In this document: positions 20,806-29,779 of the stretch, piece after piece | How the letters are laid out: each line of letters opens with the position of its first letter | Numbering within the stretch: the first letter of the stretch is position 1 | Assembly (NCBI RefSeq): GCF_008065375.1 | Contig: NZ_VJYI01000001.1 | Span: forward strand, 744,001 to 808,000 | Reading direction: 5' to 3' | Source of the DNA: Nonomuraea sp. SYSU D8015 | Lineage (GTDB): Bacteria; Actinomycetota; Actinomycetes; Streptosporangiales; Streptosporangiaceae | DNA length: 64,000 nt | Notes under the pieces: generated by a model | The model's input: only the letters and a program-made list of their open reading frames with translations | Told to the model about the DNA's origin: nothing | Databases searched by the model: none | Translations under genes and position numbers: made by a program

Positions 20806-21708
20806 GTGGCTATGAGTGGGCTGCCGGACCTGGATTCCCTGAAGCTCCTGGTGGACGTGGGCGAGCTCGGCAGCCTCGGCCAGGCGGCGCGGGCGGCCGG
20901 GATCGCGCAACCGTCGGCGAGCAAGCGCGTCGTCCAGCTCGAACGCCGCCTCGGCCTCCCCCTGGTCGAGCGCACGCCCAGGGGCTCCACGCTCACCGCA
21001 GAGGGCAGGATGGTGGCGGGCTGGGCGGTCCAGGTGCTGGCCGCCGCCGAGGAGCTCATGCGGGCCGTCCAGGCGGTACGCCGCGGCGAGGCGGCCCATC
21101 TGCGCGTGGCGGCGAGCATGACGGTGGCCGAGTACCTGGTTCCGAGGTGGCTCGGCGAGCTGCAGCATCGTGAGCCCGAGGTCCAGGTCGGGCTGGACGT
21201 GGTCAACTCCGCGGACGTCGCGGCCCGGGTGCTGGCCGAGGAGGTGGAGCTGGGGTTCGTGGAGGGGCCGAGCGTGCCGGAGGGGCTGGGCAGCCGCGTC
21301 GTGGGGACCGACCGGCTGGTGGTCGTGGTGGCCCCGGACCACCCGTGGGCACGGCGGCGCACCCCGCTGAGGGGAGCGGAGCTGGCCGCGACGCCGCTCG
21401 TGGTGCGCGAGCCGGGGTCGGGCACCCGGGAGACGCTGGAGGTGGCGTTCAAGGACCTGCGCCTGCACCGGGCCGGCCCACGGCTGGAGCTGGGGTCGAA
21501 CTCCGCGGTCAAGGGCGCGGCGCAGGCGGGGGCGGCGCCGGCGGTGCTCAGTGCGTACGCGGTGGAGGCCGAGGTGGCCACCGGCCGGCTGGTGGAGGTG
21601 CCCTTGGTGGGCCTCGACCTCGTCAGGGACCTGTGCGCGGTGTGGCGGCGCGGACGCCCCCTCACCGGCCCGGCCACCACCCTGCTCGCCATCGCCTCCC
21701 CGCCGTGA
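20806..21708 (+). CDS. LysR family transcriptional regulator
   Basis: This 300-residue LysR protein probably regulates the divergent YeiH-type exporter. The N-terminal winged helix-turn-helix covers about 8-65 (SLKLLVDVGELGSLGQAARAAGIAQPSASKRV). The effector-binding periplasmic-type domain starts near 95 (HLRVAASMTVAEYLVPRWL). I prefer the GTG at 20806 because GGAGG ends 9 bases upstream; an ATG two codons later is 15 bases from that site. CysB-like LysR proteins sense sulfur compounds when paired with such exporters, which is inference. Confidence 0.9.
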   Translation: MAMSGLPDLDSLKLLVDVGELGSLGQAARAAGIAQPSASKRVVQLERRLGLPLVERTPRGSTLTAEGRMVAGWAVQVLAAAEELMRAVQAVRRGEAAHLRVAASMTVAEYLVPRWLGELQHREPEVQVGLDVVNSADVAARVLAEEVELGFVEGPSVPEGLGSRVVGTDRLVVVVAPDHPWARRRTPLRGAELAATPLVVREPGSGTRETLEVAFKDLRLHRAGPRLELGSNSAVKGAAQAGAAPAVLSAYAVEAEVATGRLVEVPLVGLDLVRDLCAVWRRGRPLTGPATTLLAIASPP

Positions 21709-21769
21709 CCTCACGGGCAACGCGCACCTTCACCGCCTTCCACGACCAGACCCGCCTGCGCAAACGCCC

Positions 21770-22031
21770 GGCCCGCCGTGACCACGGCGACCTTCGGCGG
21801 TGTGCGTCACCCGTCTTCCACGACCAGACCGCCGCCTACCCAGAGGGCGGGTCCGCCGTGACCGTGGTGGCCTTTGGCGGTGTGCGTCACCCGTCTTCCA
21901 CGACCAGACCGCCGCCTACCCAGAGGGCGGGTCCGCCGTGACCGTGGTGGCCTTTGGCGGTGTGCGTCACCCGTCTTCCACGACCAGACCGCCGCCTACC
22001 CAGAGGGCGGGTCCGCCGTGACCGCGGTGAC
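21770..22031. repeat. 80-bp direct tandem repeat, three copies plus a partial one
   Basis: An 80-bp unit starting gtccgccgtgaccgtggtgg and ending cagagggcgg is present at 21851-21930 and 21931-22010 with no visible difference. A slightly diverged copy precedes it (about 21770-21850), and a partial copy (about 22011-22031) runs into the next promoter. A still more diverged copy may start near 21715. The period is not a multiple of three, and no start codon with a ribosome-binding site is present. The whole 21709-22070 gap is this array plus the promoter of the next gene. Confidence 0.9.
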
Positions 22032-22033
22032 CA

Positions 22034-22064
22034 TTGACTGTGGGCGTGGTTTGGGTCGTAAAGT
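22034..22064 (+). promoter_or_regulatory. Sigma-70-type promoter of the CrtI-like oxidoreductase gene
   Basis: TTGACT (22034-22039) and TAAAGT (22059-22064) are separated by 19 bases, and the ATG starts 6 bases after the -10 box. The transcript would therefore be leaderless or nearly so, which fits the common actinobacterial pattern. The promoter begins right where the 80-bp repeats end. Confidence 0.6.
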
Positions 22065-22070
22065 GCGGGG

Positions 22071-23585
22071 ATGGTGTCGTATGACGTGGTTGTCGCCGGG
22101 GGCGGGCACAACGGGCTGGTCGCGGCCGCGTACCTCGCCCTGGCCGGTCGGCGGGTGCTCGTTCTGGAACGGTTCGACCACGTGGGCGGCCTGGCGATCT
22201 CGGCGCGGCCCTTCCCCGGTGTCGACGTGCGGCTGTCGCGCTACTCCTACCTCGTCAGCCTCCTGCCCGCCAGGATCGTCCGCGACCTGAACCTCGACTT
22301 GGAGCTGCGCCGCCGCCGCTACGCCTCCTACACCCCCAAGGGCGACACCGGGCTGCTCGTCGACAACGAGGACGCGGCACCGACGAAGGCCTCGTTCATG
22401 GCCGTCACCGGCGGCGAGGCCGATCACAAGGCGTGGCAGGACTTCTACGGCATGACCGCGCGGGTGGCGCGGACCTTGGCACCCACGCTGCTCGAACCCC
22501 TCCGCACGCCCGCCGAGATCGAGCGCCTGGTCGGCGCGGAGGCCTGGCGCGACCTGTTCCAGCGGCCCATCGGCGAGACCGTGGACGAGCGGTTCGGCGA
22601 CGACACCGTACGCGGCGTCGTGCTCACCGACGCGCTGATCGGCACGTTCGCCGACCCCGCCGCCGACCTCCTGGCCAACCGCTGCTTCCTCTATCACGTG
22701 ATCGGCGATGGCACCGGCGAGTGGAACGTGCCGGTGGGCGGCATGGGAGCGGTGTCCGGCGCGCTGGAGGCGGCGGCCCGGCGGGCGGGCGCCGAGATCA
22801 GGACCGGGGCGGAGATCATCGGGATCTCGCCGTCCGGGGAGGTCGCGTTCACGGACGAGGCAGGCGAGCACGCGGTGAACGCCGGGCACGTGCTGGTCAA
22901 CCTGTCTCCGGCCGTCCTCGACCGGCTGCTCGGCAGATCGGCGACCGTTCCGGAAGGGGCGCAACTGAAGGTCAACATGGTGCTCGCCAGGCTGCCCAGG
23001 CTCAAGGACCCGGCCGTGGACCCGCGGGCGGCCTTCAGTGGGACGTTCCACATCAACGAGGGACGCGATCAGCTCGCCAGGGCGTACGCCCAGGCGGCCG
23101 CGGGGGAGATCCCGGAACTGCCGCCGGCCGAGGTCTACTGCCACTCACTGACCGACCCGTCGATCCTCGGGCCGGATCTCCAGGGCAGGGCCGAGACGAT
23201 GACGCTGTTCGGCCTGCACATGCCCGCCCGACTTTTCCGGAAAAATCCGGAGAAAGCCCGCGAGGATGCCCTCCGCGCGACCTTCGCCTCCCTCAACGCC
23301 GTCCTCGCCGAGCCCCTCGAGGACTGCCTGCTCCAGGCCCCGGACGGCACCCCGTGCGTGGAGGTCAAGACCCCCGTGGACCTGGAGACGGACGCGGGCC
23401 TGCCCGGCGGCCACATCTTCCACACCGACCTGAGCTGGCCGTACGCCGACGACGACCGTGGCGGCGGCGGATGGGGCGTGGAGACCGAACACGAACGCAT
23501 CCTCATGTGCGGCGCCGGCGCCCGCAGGGGCGGCGGCGTGAGCGGGATCGGCGGGCACAACGCCGCGATGGCCCTCCTGGTGTGA
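22071..23585 (+). CDS. CrtI-like FAD/NAD(P)-dependent oxidoreductase (phytoene desaturase superfamily)
   Basis: This 504-residue flavoprotein belongs to the NAD(P)/FAD-dependent amine-oxidase-like superfamily. The dinucleotide-binding motif VVAGGGHNGLVAAAYLA is at residues 7-23, followed by LERFDHVGG. A second FAD-contacting segment near the C-terminus reads CGAGARRGGGVSGIGGHNAAM. Sequence is closer to the 'pyridine nucleotide-disulfide oxidoreductase domain 2' branch than to true carotenoid desaturases. No carotenoid genes are adjacent, so the substrate is unknown. A canonical promoter sits immediately upstream and the message appears leaderless. Confidence 0.85.
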   Translation: MVSYDVVVAGGGHNGLVAAAYLALAGRRVLVLERFDHVGGLAISARPFPGVDVRLSRYSYLVSLLPARIVRDLNLDLELRRRRYASYTPKGDTGLLVDNEDAAPTKASFMAVTGGEADHKAWQDFYGMTARVARTLAPTLLEPLRTPAEIERLVGAEAWRDLFQRPIGETVDERFGDDTVRGVVLTDALIGTFADPAADLLANRCFLYHVIGDGTGEWNVPVGGMGAVSGALEAAARRAGAEIRTGAEIIGISPSGEVAFTDEAGEHAVNAGHVLVNLSPAVLDRLLGRSATVPEGAQLKVNMVLARLPRLKDPAVDPRAAFSGTFHINEGRDQLARAYAQAAAGEIPELPPAEVYCHSLTDPSILGPDLQGRAETMTLFGLHMPARLFRKNPEKAREDALRATFASLNAVLAEPLEDCLLQAPDGTPCVEVKTPVDLETDAGLPGGHIFHTDLSWPYADDDRGGGGWGVETEHERILMCGAGARRGGGVSGIGGHNAAMALLV

Positions 23586-23645
23586 CCTTGTATGATTGCG
23601 TCATCCTCGGGCTCAAAGTCCGACCCGTCACCTAGTGATCCTCAT

Positions 23646-23676
23646 AAAACGCGCATAATCTCATTCATCGCGTTTT
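23646..23676. promoter_or_regulatory. Palindrome upstream of the two-component operon
   Basis: AAAACGCG (23646-23653) and CGCGTTTT (23669-23676) form a perfect 8-bp inverted repeat around 15 bases. The centre holds CATAAT, a plausible -10 element. The site ends 26 bases before the response-regulator start codon, as expected for an autoregulatory operator. Confidence 0.5.
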
Positions 23677-23702
23677 CATGATTCCCCCTTAGCGTTTGAC
23701 CC

Positions 23703-24404
23703 ATGAGTGAGCCCGCACGGTTGCTGGTAGTGGACGACGAGCCCGCGTTGCGCGAGGCGTTGCAGTCGAGCCTGGAGTTCGAAGGCTACAAGATCGTCAC
23801 GGCCAACGACGGACAAGCGGCGCTGGACGAGCTGGCCTGCGAGTCCTACGACGCCGTGCTGCTCGACGTCATGATGCCGCGGCTCGACGGGCTGACCGCG
23901 TGCCGCCGGCTGCGGTCGTCAGGCAACCACATCCCGGTCCTCATGCTGACGGCCCGCGACGCCGTCGGCGACCGCGTGTCCGGGCTGGACGCCGGGGCCG
24001 ACGACTACCTCGTCAAGCCGTTCGAGCTGGACGAGTTGCTGGCCCGGGTGCGGGCACTGCTGCGGCGCGGCGCGCTCAACGCGGGCACCCCCGAGGGCGA
24101 GGAGACGCTGTCGTTCGGCGACCTCCGCATGGACCTGACGACCAGGGAGGTGACGCGGGGCGACCGCAGGCTCGACCTCACCAGGACCGAATACCTGCTG
24201 ATGGAGCTGTTCCTGGCGCATCCGCGCCAGGTGCTGACCCGGGACCAGATCCTGAGCGAGGTGTGGGGCTTCGACTTCGAGCCGACGTCCAACTCGCTCG
24301 ACGTGTACGTGATGTACCTGCGGCGGAAGACCGAGGCAGGCGGAGAATCCCGAGTGATCCACACGGTGCGCGGGGTCGGTTACGTGCTCCGGAACACGCC
24401 GTGA
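23703..24404 (+). CDS. OmpR family response regulator
   Basis: This 233-residue response regulator has a receiver domain (6-120) with acidic pocket Asp11-Asp12, phosphoacceptor Asp55 in VLLDVMMP, and Lys in [12 protein letters not shown] winged-helix DNA-binding domain (about 135-230) has the [16 protein letters not shown] and [10 protein letters not shown] segments. It overlaps the downstream sensor kinase by four bases (GTGA), so the pair is co-translated. It resembles MprA/TcrA-type regulators of actinobacteria. The perfect palindrome upstream is a likely self-binding site. Confidence 0.93.
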   Translation: MSEPARLLVVDDEPALREALQSSLEFEGYKIVTANDGQAALDELACESYDAVLLDVMMPRLDGLTACRRLRSSGNHIPVLMLTARDAVGDRVSGLDAGADDYLVKPFELDELLARVRALLRRGALNAGTPEGEETLSFGDLRMDLTTREVTRGDRRLDLTRTEYLLMELFLAHPRQVLTRDQILSEVWGFDFEPTSNSLDVYVMYLRRKTEAGGESRVIHTVRGVGYVLRNTP

Positions 24405-25828
24405 TCTGGAGCAGCCTGCGCACCCGCCTCACGCTGCTCGTCACGGTCGCCGTCGCGCTGGCGGTCGCCGTCAGCGCGGGCGCGTGCTTCATGATCGTCC
24501 GGCATCAGGTGTACGAGCAGGCGGACCGGCAGCTCGGTCCAGGGCCGGGCAAGGACCCGCGTGGGTGGTTTCACTACCTTGAGCAGAAATGCAGGCCCGA
24601 CCCGGTGGTCGAGCCGCACTTCGGACCGATCCACTCGACCCAGATCATCTACGCTGACGGCAGCCCTCCCTGCTACGACGGACCGGCCCTGGTGGTCACC
24701 GACGAGGATCGGCAGGTGGCCGCCGGTACGTGGAAGGATTCCAAGCATTGTCACAACGGCGTCACCGTGGACGGCACGCAGGTGCGGATCCGCACCGAGC
24801 AGGTTGCTCCCGGCGTGGCCGTGATGGACGCGATGCCGCTCCGTGAAATCCGGGGCACCCTGCAGATCGTGGCGTTGATGCTCGGGGGCGTGGCGGCGCT
24901 CGGGATCCTGGTCGCGGCGACCGCCGGCCTGCTCATCGCCCGCGCGGCGCTGAGACCGGTGGGCCGGCTCACCAGGGCCGTCGAGCACATCGCGCAGACC
25001 GAGGACCTCGACACCCGGATCCCCGTGAAGGGCAACGACGAGATCGCCCGCCTGTCCTCCTCCTTCAACGCCATGACCACCGCCCTCGCCGGCTCCCGGG
25101 AACGCCAGAAACAGCTCGTCGCCGACGCGGGACACGAGCTGCGCACGCCGCTCACCACCCTGCGCACCAACATCGACCTGCTGCTGCGCAGCGAGCAGAC
25201 CGGCCGCAGCCTCGATCCCGAGGCCAAGCGGCGGCTGCTGGTCAACGTGAAGGCGCAGTTCGCCGAGCTGTCCACGCTGGTGGCGGACCTGCTCCAGCTG
25301 GCCAGGGGCGACACCGAGCACGAGCCGCACGTCGAGCTGGCCTTCCACGAGGTGGTGACGGCGGCCGTGGAGCGCGCCAGGCTGCGCGGCGCCGAGGTCG
25401 TCACCGACCTCACCCCGTGGTACGTCGTCGGCGGCGCCGCCTCGCTGGAACGCGCCGTGCTCAACCTCATCGACAACGCCGCCAAGTTCAGCCCTGACAG
25501 CCAGGTCGAGGTGTCGCTGTCCGGTGGCCGGCTGACCGTCCGCGACCACGGTCCCGGGCTGCCCGAGGAAGAGCTGCCGCACGTCTTCGACCGGTTCTGG
25601 CGCTCGCCGTCCGCGCGTGGCCTGCCCGGATCCGGGCTCGGCCTGGCGATCGTGGCCCAGGCCGTGGCCGAGGCCGGCGGGAAGGTGAGCCTGGCGAACG
25701 CGCCAGGCGGCGGGGCGATCGCGACGATGGAGCTCCCCGGGAGCCCCATGCGTACCGACACGGTGGAGCTCCCCGGAGCCCCTATGCGCACGGAAACGCT
25801 GGGGTCCCTTCGGAACTCTCATCCGTAA
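24401..25828 (+). CDS. Membrane sensor histidine kinase
   Basis: This 475-residue kinase is the partner of the OmpR regulator. TM1 covers about 7-30 ([21 protein letters not shown]). An extracytoplasmic sensor of about 130 residues carries cysteines at the [18 protein letters not shown] and SKHCHNG positions. TM2 is at about 153-178, then HAMP, then the H box AGHELRTPL with His245. The ATPase has N box [14 protein letters not shown] and GSGLGLAIV. The C-terminal tail carries a short duplicated [12 protein letters not shown] / [12 protein letters not shown] sequence beyond the ATPase fold. The glycosyltransferases that follow may be targets, but nothing shows this directly. Confidence 0.92.
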   Translation: MIWSSLRTRLTLLVTVAVALAVAVSAGACFMIVRHQVYEQADRQLGPGPGKDPRGWFHYLEQKCRPDPVVEPHFGPIHSTQIIYADGSPPCYDGPALVVTDEDRQVAAGTWKDSKHCHNGVTVDGTQVRIRTEQVAPGVAVMDAMPLREIRGTLQIVALMLGGVAALGILVAATAGLLIARAALRPVGRLTRAVEHIAQTEDLDTRIPVKGNDEIARLSSSFNAMTTALAGSRERQKQLVADAGHELRTPLTTLRTNIDLLLRSEQTGRSLDPEAKRRLLVNVKAQFAELSTLVADLLQLARGDTEHEPHVELAFHEVVTAAVERARLRGAEVVTDLTPWYVVGGAASLERAVLNLIDNAAKFSPDSQVEVSLSGGRLTVRDHGPGLPEEELPHVFDRFWRSPSARGLPGSGLGLAIVAQAVAEAGGKVSLANAPGGGAIATMELPGSPMRTDTVELPGAPMRTETLGSLRNSHP

Positions 25829-25877
25829 CTCAGACTCGAATAAGTCCCGTTAAAGACCGAAACCATGTGCTAGGCGC

Positions 25878-27053
25878 ATGGAGACAACAGCAATACGGAC
25901 GCGCCTGGTCGAGGTGGTCGTTCCGGTCTACAACGAGCAGCGCGCACTCCGCCCCAGCATCACCCGGCTGCACGCCTACCTCACCGGGAACTTCCCGTAC
26001 GGCTTCCGGATCACGATCGCCGACAACGCCAGCACCGACAACACCTGGCAGATCGCCACGGAGCTGGCGGAGGAGCTCCCGCACGTGCGGGTCGTGCACC
26101 TCGAGGAGAAGGGACGCGGGCGGGCTCTGCGCCGGGCCTGGTCGGAGAGCGACGCCGACGTCGTCAGCTACATGGACGTGGACCTGTCCACCGACCTGGA
26201 CGCGTTCCTGCCGCTGGTGGCGCCACTGCTGTCCGGCCACAGCGACCTGGCCATCGGCACCCGCCTGGCCAGGGCGGCGCGGGTCGAGCGGGGTCCGAAG
26301 CGCGAGTTCATCTCCCGCTCGTACAACCTGCTGCTCCGCTCGGTCATGGGCGCCCGGTTCTCGGACGCGCAGTGCGGTTTCAAGGCCGTCCGCACCGAGA
26401 TCGCCCAGGCGCTGCTGCCGGGCGTCGAGGACGAGGAGTGGTTCTTCGACACCGAGCTGCTGCTGCTCGCCGAGCGGCACGGGCTGCGCATCCACGAGGT
26501 GCCGGTGGACTGGGTGGACGATCCGGACAGCCGGGTCGACATCCTCCGGACCGCGCTCGACGACCTGCGCGGCCTGGCCAGGGTGGCACGCAAGGCGCTG
26601 TCCGGGGCCGCGCGCATCCCGGTGCCCGCGCGGGTGCAGCGGGCCGAACTTCCGAAGGGCATGGCCAGGCAGCTGCCCAGGTTCGCGATCGTCGGGGTGG
26701 TCAGCACGCTGGCGTACCTGGCGCTGTACTCCCTGTTGCGCCAGGTGGTCCCGCCGCTGGCGGCCAACGCGGTCGCGCTGCTGGTCACGGCCGTGGCCAA
26801 CACCGCCGCGAACCGGCGCTTCACCTTCGGCGTCACCGGCTCGGCCGGGGCGATGCGGCACCAGCTGGAGGGGCTGATCGCGTTCCTCGTGGGGCTGGCG
26901 CTCACCTCCGGTAGCCTGTCGCTGCTGCCCGCGGGGGTCTCCCACGGCGTGGAGCTCATCGCCGTCATCGTCGCGAACGCCGCCGCCACGCTCGTCCGCT
27001 TCCTCCTCCTGCGTGTGTGGGTCTTCAACCCGAAGCGGAGGACCGTACGATGA
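25878..27053 (+). CDS. GT2 glycosyltransferase fused to a GtrA-like membrane domain
   Basis: The 391-residue protein has an N-terminal GT-A fold of the dolichyl-phosphate mannosyltransferase type (about 10-240). It shows VVVPVYNEQRALRP, IADNASTDNTW, a DxD metal site in YMDVDLSTDLD and a FFDTELLLLAERHG segment. A C-terminal GtrA-like domain with four hydrophobic helices (about 262-385) follows. Such fusions make polyprenyl-phosphate sugars and help move them across the membrane. The gene overlaps the next one by four bases (ATGA), and that gene encodes a GT39-type transferase that would use the lipid-linked sugar on the outer face. Confidence 0.9.
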   Translation: METTAIRTRLVEVVVPVYNEQRALRPSITRLHAYLTGNFPYGFRITIADNASTDNTWQIATELAEELPHVRVVHLEEKGRGRALRRAWSESDADVVSYMDVDLSTDLDAFLPLVAPLLSGHSDLAIGTRLARAARVERGPKREFISRSYNLLLRSVMGARFSDAQCGFKAVRTEIAQALLPGVEDEEWFFDTELLLLAERHGLRIHEVPVDWVDDPDSRVDILRTALDDLRGLARVARKALSGAARIPVPARVQRAELPKGMARQLPRFAIVGVVSTLAYLALYSLLRQVVPPLAANAVALLVTAVANTAANRRFTFGVTGSAGAMRHQLEGLIAFLVGLALTSGSLSLLPAGVSHGVELIAVIVANAAATLVRFLLLRVWVFNPKRRTVR

Positions 27054-29002
27054 CCACGACCACGACCACGACCGCGACGCGGCCCGCGCACCGGGCCGCC
27101 ACGAGCCGCGCCCTGCCCGCCCGCGTGTTCCTGGGCGCCGAGGAGGATCCCCGCTGGTCGCACCCCGCGCTGTGGGCGGTGCTCGCTATCGCGTTCGTCC
27201 TCTACGCGTGGGGGCTCAGCGGCAACGCCAACTCCTACTACGCCGCCGCCGTCGTCTCGGGCACCCAGAGCTGGAAGGCGTTCTTCTTCGGCGCCCTCGA
27301 CGCCGGGTCCTTCATCACCGTCGACAAGCCGCCGCTCGCCCTGTGGGTCATGGGGCTGTCGGCGCGGATCTTCGGCTACAGCACGTGGAGCATGCTGATC
27401 CCACAGGCCCTGGCCGGCGTGGCCGCCGTCGGGCTGGTCCACTCCGCCGTGCGCCGGGCGTTCTCCGAGGTACGGGCGGGACACGCGGCCGCCCTGGTCG
27501 CGGCCGTCGTCATGACGCTCACGCCGATCACCGTGGCGATCAACCGGGACAACAACCCCGACACGATCCTCGTGCTGCTGCTGGTGCTGGCGGGGTGGTT
27601 CTGCCTGGAGTCGCTGCGGACGGGGCGGCTGCGGTCGCTGCTGCTCGCCGCGATGTTCGTGGGGCTGGCGTTCAACACCAAGATGCTGCAGGCGTACCTG
27701 GTGGTGCCCGCGTTCGCGCTGACCTACCTGGCGTGCGCCCGGATCTCCTGGCTCAAGCGGGTGGGGCACCTGCTGGCGGCGGGTGCGGTGCTGGTGGCGT
27801 CCAGCGCCTGGTGGATGGTCATCGTGGACCTGTGGCCGGCGGACTCGCGGCCCTACATCGGCGGCTCGACCGACAACTCCGTCTGGGACCTGGTGGTCGG
27901 CTACAACGGCCTCGGCCGGATCTTCGGGCGGGGCGGGGCCGGCGGGGGTGGCGGTGGCGCCAACTTCGGCGGCGAGTCCGGGGCCGGGCGGCTGTTCAAC
28001 GACGTCATGGCCGGGCAGATCTCCTGGCTGCTGCCGTTCTGCGCGGCGGCGCTGGCGTTCGCGGTCGTCATGCGGCTGCGCCGGCTCGGCGACGGGCCGT
28101 CGGGGGCGGCGTGGCTGGTGTGGGGCGGCTGGCTCGCCGTCCACTACGTGGTGTTCAGCTTCTCCAGCGGCGGCTTCCACCCGTACTACACGACTGCCAT
28201 GGCGCCCGCGGTGGCCGCGCTGAGCGGGATGGGCGTGGTGGTCATGTGGCAGGCGTACCGGCGGTCGCGGGCCTGGGGGTGGGTGCTGCCGCTGGCGGTG
28301 GCCGTGACCGGCGCCTGGTCCTTCGTGGTGCTGCGCCGCACGCCCGACTGGGCGCCGTGGCTGGCCTGGGTCGTGCTCGGGGCGACCCTGGTGGCCGTGG
28401 CGGTGCTGGCACTGGCCCGGGCGCGGGCGCAGGTCACGGCCAAGGTGGCGGCGATCGCGATGGCGGCCGCGGTGGTCGCGGGGCTGGCGGGGCCCGCCGC
28501 GTACGCGGTCACGCCGCTGCAGTCCCAGATCAACGGCGGCAACCCGACGGCCGGGCCGTCGGCGGGCGGCATGGGCGGGTTCGGGCGGCCCGGAGGCATG
28601 CCCGGAGGCGGGTTGCCCGGCCGCGCGACCGGGCAGGAACGGCCGTCCGGGCTCATGCGCGGCGGCTTCGGCGGCGGGGTGAGCGACTCCCTGGCCACGT
28701 ACCTCGTCGCGAACCAGGGCTCGGCCACCTGGCTGGTCGCGGTGAGCAGCGCCCAGCAGGCGTCGTCGCTGATCCTGTCCACCGGCAAGCCGGTGCTCGC
28801 CATGGGCGGCTTCACGGGCAGCGATCCCGCCATGACCGTGGAACGGCTCCAGGTGCTCGTGGCGTCGGGGCAGCTCCGGTACGTCCTCGTGGGCGGGAAC
28901 GGCGGTGGTCCTGGGCGGGGGAATGCTGAGGTGACGAGCTGGGTGCAGGAGAATTGCACGGTGGTGGACGGTCAGGACGGTCTCTACGACTGCACCACGT
29001 AA
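27050..29002 (+). CDS. GT39/ArnT-like membrane glycosyltransferase
   Basis: This 650-residue polytopic PMT_2-type glycosyltransferase would transfer a sugar from a polyprenyl phosphate to an extracytoplasmic acceptor. TM1 starts near residue 38. The first loop has the acidic motif seen as SGNANSYYAAAV and DAGSFITVDKPPLALW with a likely catalytic Asp. About eleven further helices run to residue 480. A Gly-rich stretch (about 285-305 and 500-545) interrupts the membrane and C-terminal parts. The exported C-terminal 110 residues end in NCTVVDGQDGLYDC. GGAGG precedes the ATG by 7 bases. Together with the upstream GT2-GtrA fusion it forms a cell-envelope glycosylation pair; the acceptor is unknown. 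Confidence 0.88.
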   Translation: MTTTTTTTATRPAHRAATSRALPARVFLGAEEDPRWSHPALWAVLAIAFVLYAWGLSGNANSYYAAAVVSGTQSWKAFFFGALDAGSFITVDKPPLALWVMGLSARIFGYSTWSMLIPQALAGVAAVGLVHSAVRRAFSEVRAGHAAALVAAVVMTLTPITVAINRDNNPDTILVLLLVLAGWFCLESLRTGRLRSLLLAAMFVGLAFNTKMLQAYLVVPAFALTYLACARISWLKRVGHLLAAGAVLVASSAWWMVIVDLWPADSRPYIGGSTDNSVWDLVVGYNGLGRIFGRGGAGGGGGGANFGGESGAGRLFNDVMAGQISWLLPFCAAALAFAVVMRLRRLGDGPSGAAWLVWGGWLAVHYVVFSFSSGGFHPYYTTAMAPAVAALSGMGVVVMWQAYRRSRAWGWVLPLAVAVTGAWSFVVLRRTPDWAPWLAWVVLGATLVAVAVLALARARAQVTAKVAAIAMAAAVVAGLAGPAAYAVTPLQSQINGGNPTAGPSAGGMGGFGRPGGMPGGGLPGRATGQERPSGLMRGGFGGGVSDSLATYLVANQGSATWLVAVSSAQQASSLILSTGKPVLAMGGFTGSDPAMTVERLQVLVASGQLRYVLVGGNGGGPGRGNAEVTSWVQENCTVVDGQDGLYDCTT

Positions 29003-29011
29003 TTCCGAAAA

Positions 29012-29046
29012 GGGGCGCCGCGATTGTCGGCGCCCCAAATTTTTTT
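29012..29046 (+). terminator. Rho-independent terminator after the glycosyltransferase operon
   Basis: A perfect 9-bp stem GGGGCGCCG / CGGCGCCCC around a 7-nt loop is followed by AAA and seven T residues (29040-29046). It lies 10 bases after the stop codon. This is the most canonical intrinsic terminator in the window. Confidence 0.92.
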
Positions 29047-29176
29047 GGCCACGATATAGGTGGATAAGTCCGATTTTAGTAACACGATATTCCCTCTGAC
29101 CTGGGGAAACTTCTTTCGGATCCAGTGCGAGGCGGCGCTTGGAGGGGTATTTTCGAGGCGACCAAGAAACGAGGAA

Positions 29177-29225
29177 GACCGGAGATACCTACGATCCCCG
29201 GTCCCCTCACCCCCCAAGGTAAGGG
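29177..29225 (+). promoter_or_regulatory. Two-hairpin 5' leader that covers the ribosome-binding site
   Basis: GACCGG/CCGGTC (29177-29182 with 29198-29203) and, immediately after it, CCCTCACC/GGTAAGGG (29204-29211 with 29218-29225, one mismatch) can form successive hairpins. The second stem includes most of the AAGGGAG Shine-Dalgarno at 29221-29227, so it could control translation of the coiled-coil protein. The upstream 29047-29176 stretch is unusually AT-rich and presumably holds the promoter. Confidence 0.45.
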
Positions 29226-29233
29226 AGAACACC

Positions 29234-29710
29234 GTGGGCTTCAAGGAGATCTGCTGCGGGCTCGGCACGGCGCTGGACAACGAGTTCATCCGGGTCCGGG
29301 CAGACCAGGCCGAGCTCGCACAGGACCTCACTGAGCGGATCAATGGAGTGGCCAACCACGTCAAGGTCCTCGACGGGAAGGTCACCACGCTCGATGAGCG
29401 GGTCACCAGGGTCGAAGACAAAGTCGACAGGCTCGCAGCGAAGATGGACGCGAAGTTCGAGCAGGTGGATGCTCGGTTCGAGCAGATCGACGCCCGCTTC
29501 GAGCAGGTCGACGCCCGCTTCGAGCAGGTCGACGCCCGCTTCGAGCAGATCGACGCCCGCTTCGAGCAGGTCGACGCTCGGTTCGACAGGCTGGAGACCA
29601 AGGTCACCGGCATCCAGAGCAGCCAGACGGAGATGATGAGCATCCTCATCGCCATCCAGCGCAAGCTCGAAATCGACAAGCCGGAGGCCGACAAGGCCAG
29701 CGCCAACTAG
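29234..29710 (+). CDS. Coiled-coil protein with perfect heptad repeats
   Basis: A 158-residue hydrophilic, almost entirely helical protein. I do not recognise a catalytic domain. Residues 75-116 are six heptads, FEQVDAR or FEQIDAR, flanked by DKVDRLAAKMDAK before and FDRLETKVTGIQ after, so a continuous parallel coiled coil of about 110 residues is expected. The GTG at 29234 follows AAGGGAG at a 6-base spacing; an ATG at 29060 would add residues encoded by the AT-rich leader and is unlikely. It has its own terminator on each side, so it is a monocistronic unit. Function is unknown; similar coiled-coil proteins are annotated only as hypothetical. Confidence 0.8.
   Translation: MGFKEICCGLGTALDNEFIRVRADQAELAQDLTERINGVANHVKVLDGKVTTLDERVTRVEDKVDRLAAKMDAKFEQVDARFEQIDARFEQVDARFEQVDARFEQIDARFEQVDARFDRLETKVTGIQSSQTEMMSILIAIQRKLEIDKPEADKASAN
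29456..29581 (+). repeat. Six 21-bp repeats encoding coiled-coil heptads
   Basis: Six contiguous 21-bp units encode FEQ(V/I)DAR with only synonymous or V/I changes. The near identity at DNA level suggests recent slippage-driven expansion. The total is 126 bp and stays in frame. Confidence 0.9.
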
Positions 29711-29724
29711 CCCCACCCCATGCC

Positions 29725-29761
29725 GAAGAGCGGGCCCGTACACGTCACGGGCCCGCTCTTC
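29725..29761 (+). terminator. Strong hairpin after the coiled-coil gene
   Basis: A perfect 15-bp stem (GAAGAGCGGGCCCGT at 29725-29739 with its complement at 29747-29761) has a 7-nt loop. It lies 14 bases after the stop codon. The T tract is short, but the stem is the longest in the window. Confidence 0.8.
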
Positions 29762-29779
29762 TCATGAGCGTTTCGGTCT

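Noticed and set aside
21770..22031. Possible CRISPR array
   Set aside because: The 80-bp copies abut each other directly, with no unique spacers and no cas genes.
26168..29038. 956-residue minus-strand frame opposite the glycosyltransferases
   Set aside because: The plus-strand genes have clear motifs, start sites and a terminator; the antisense frame does not.
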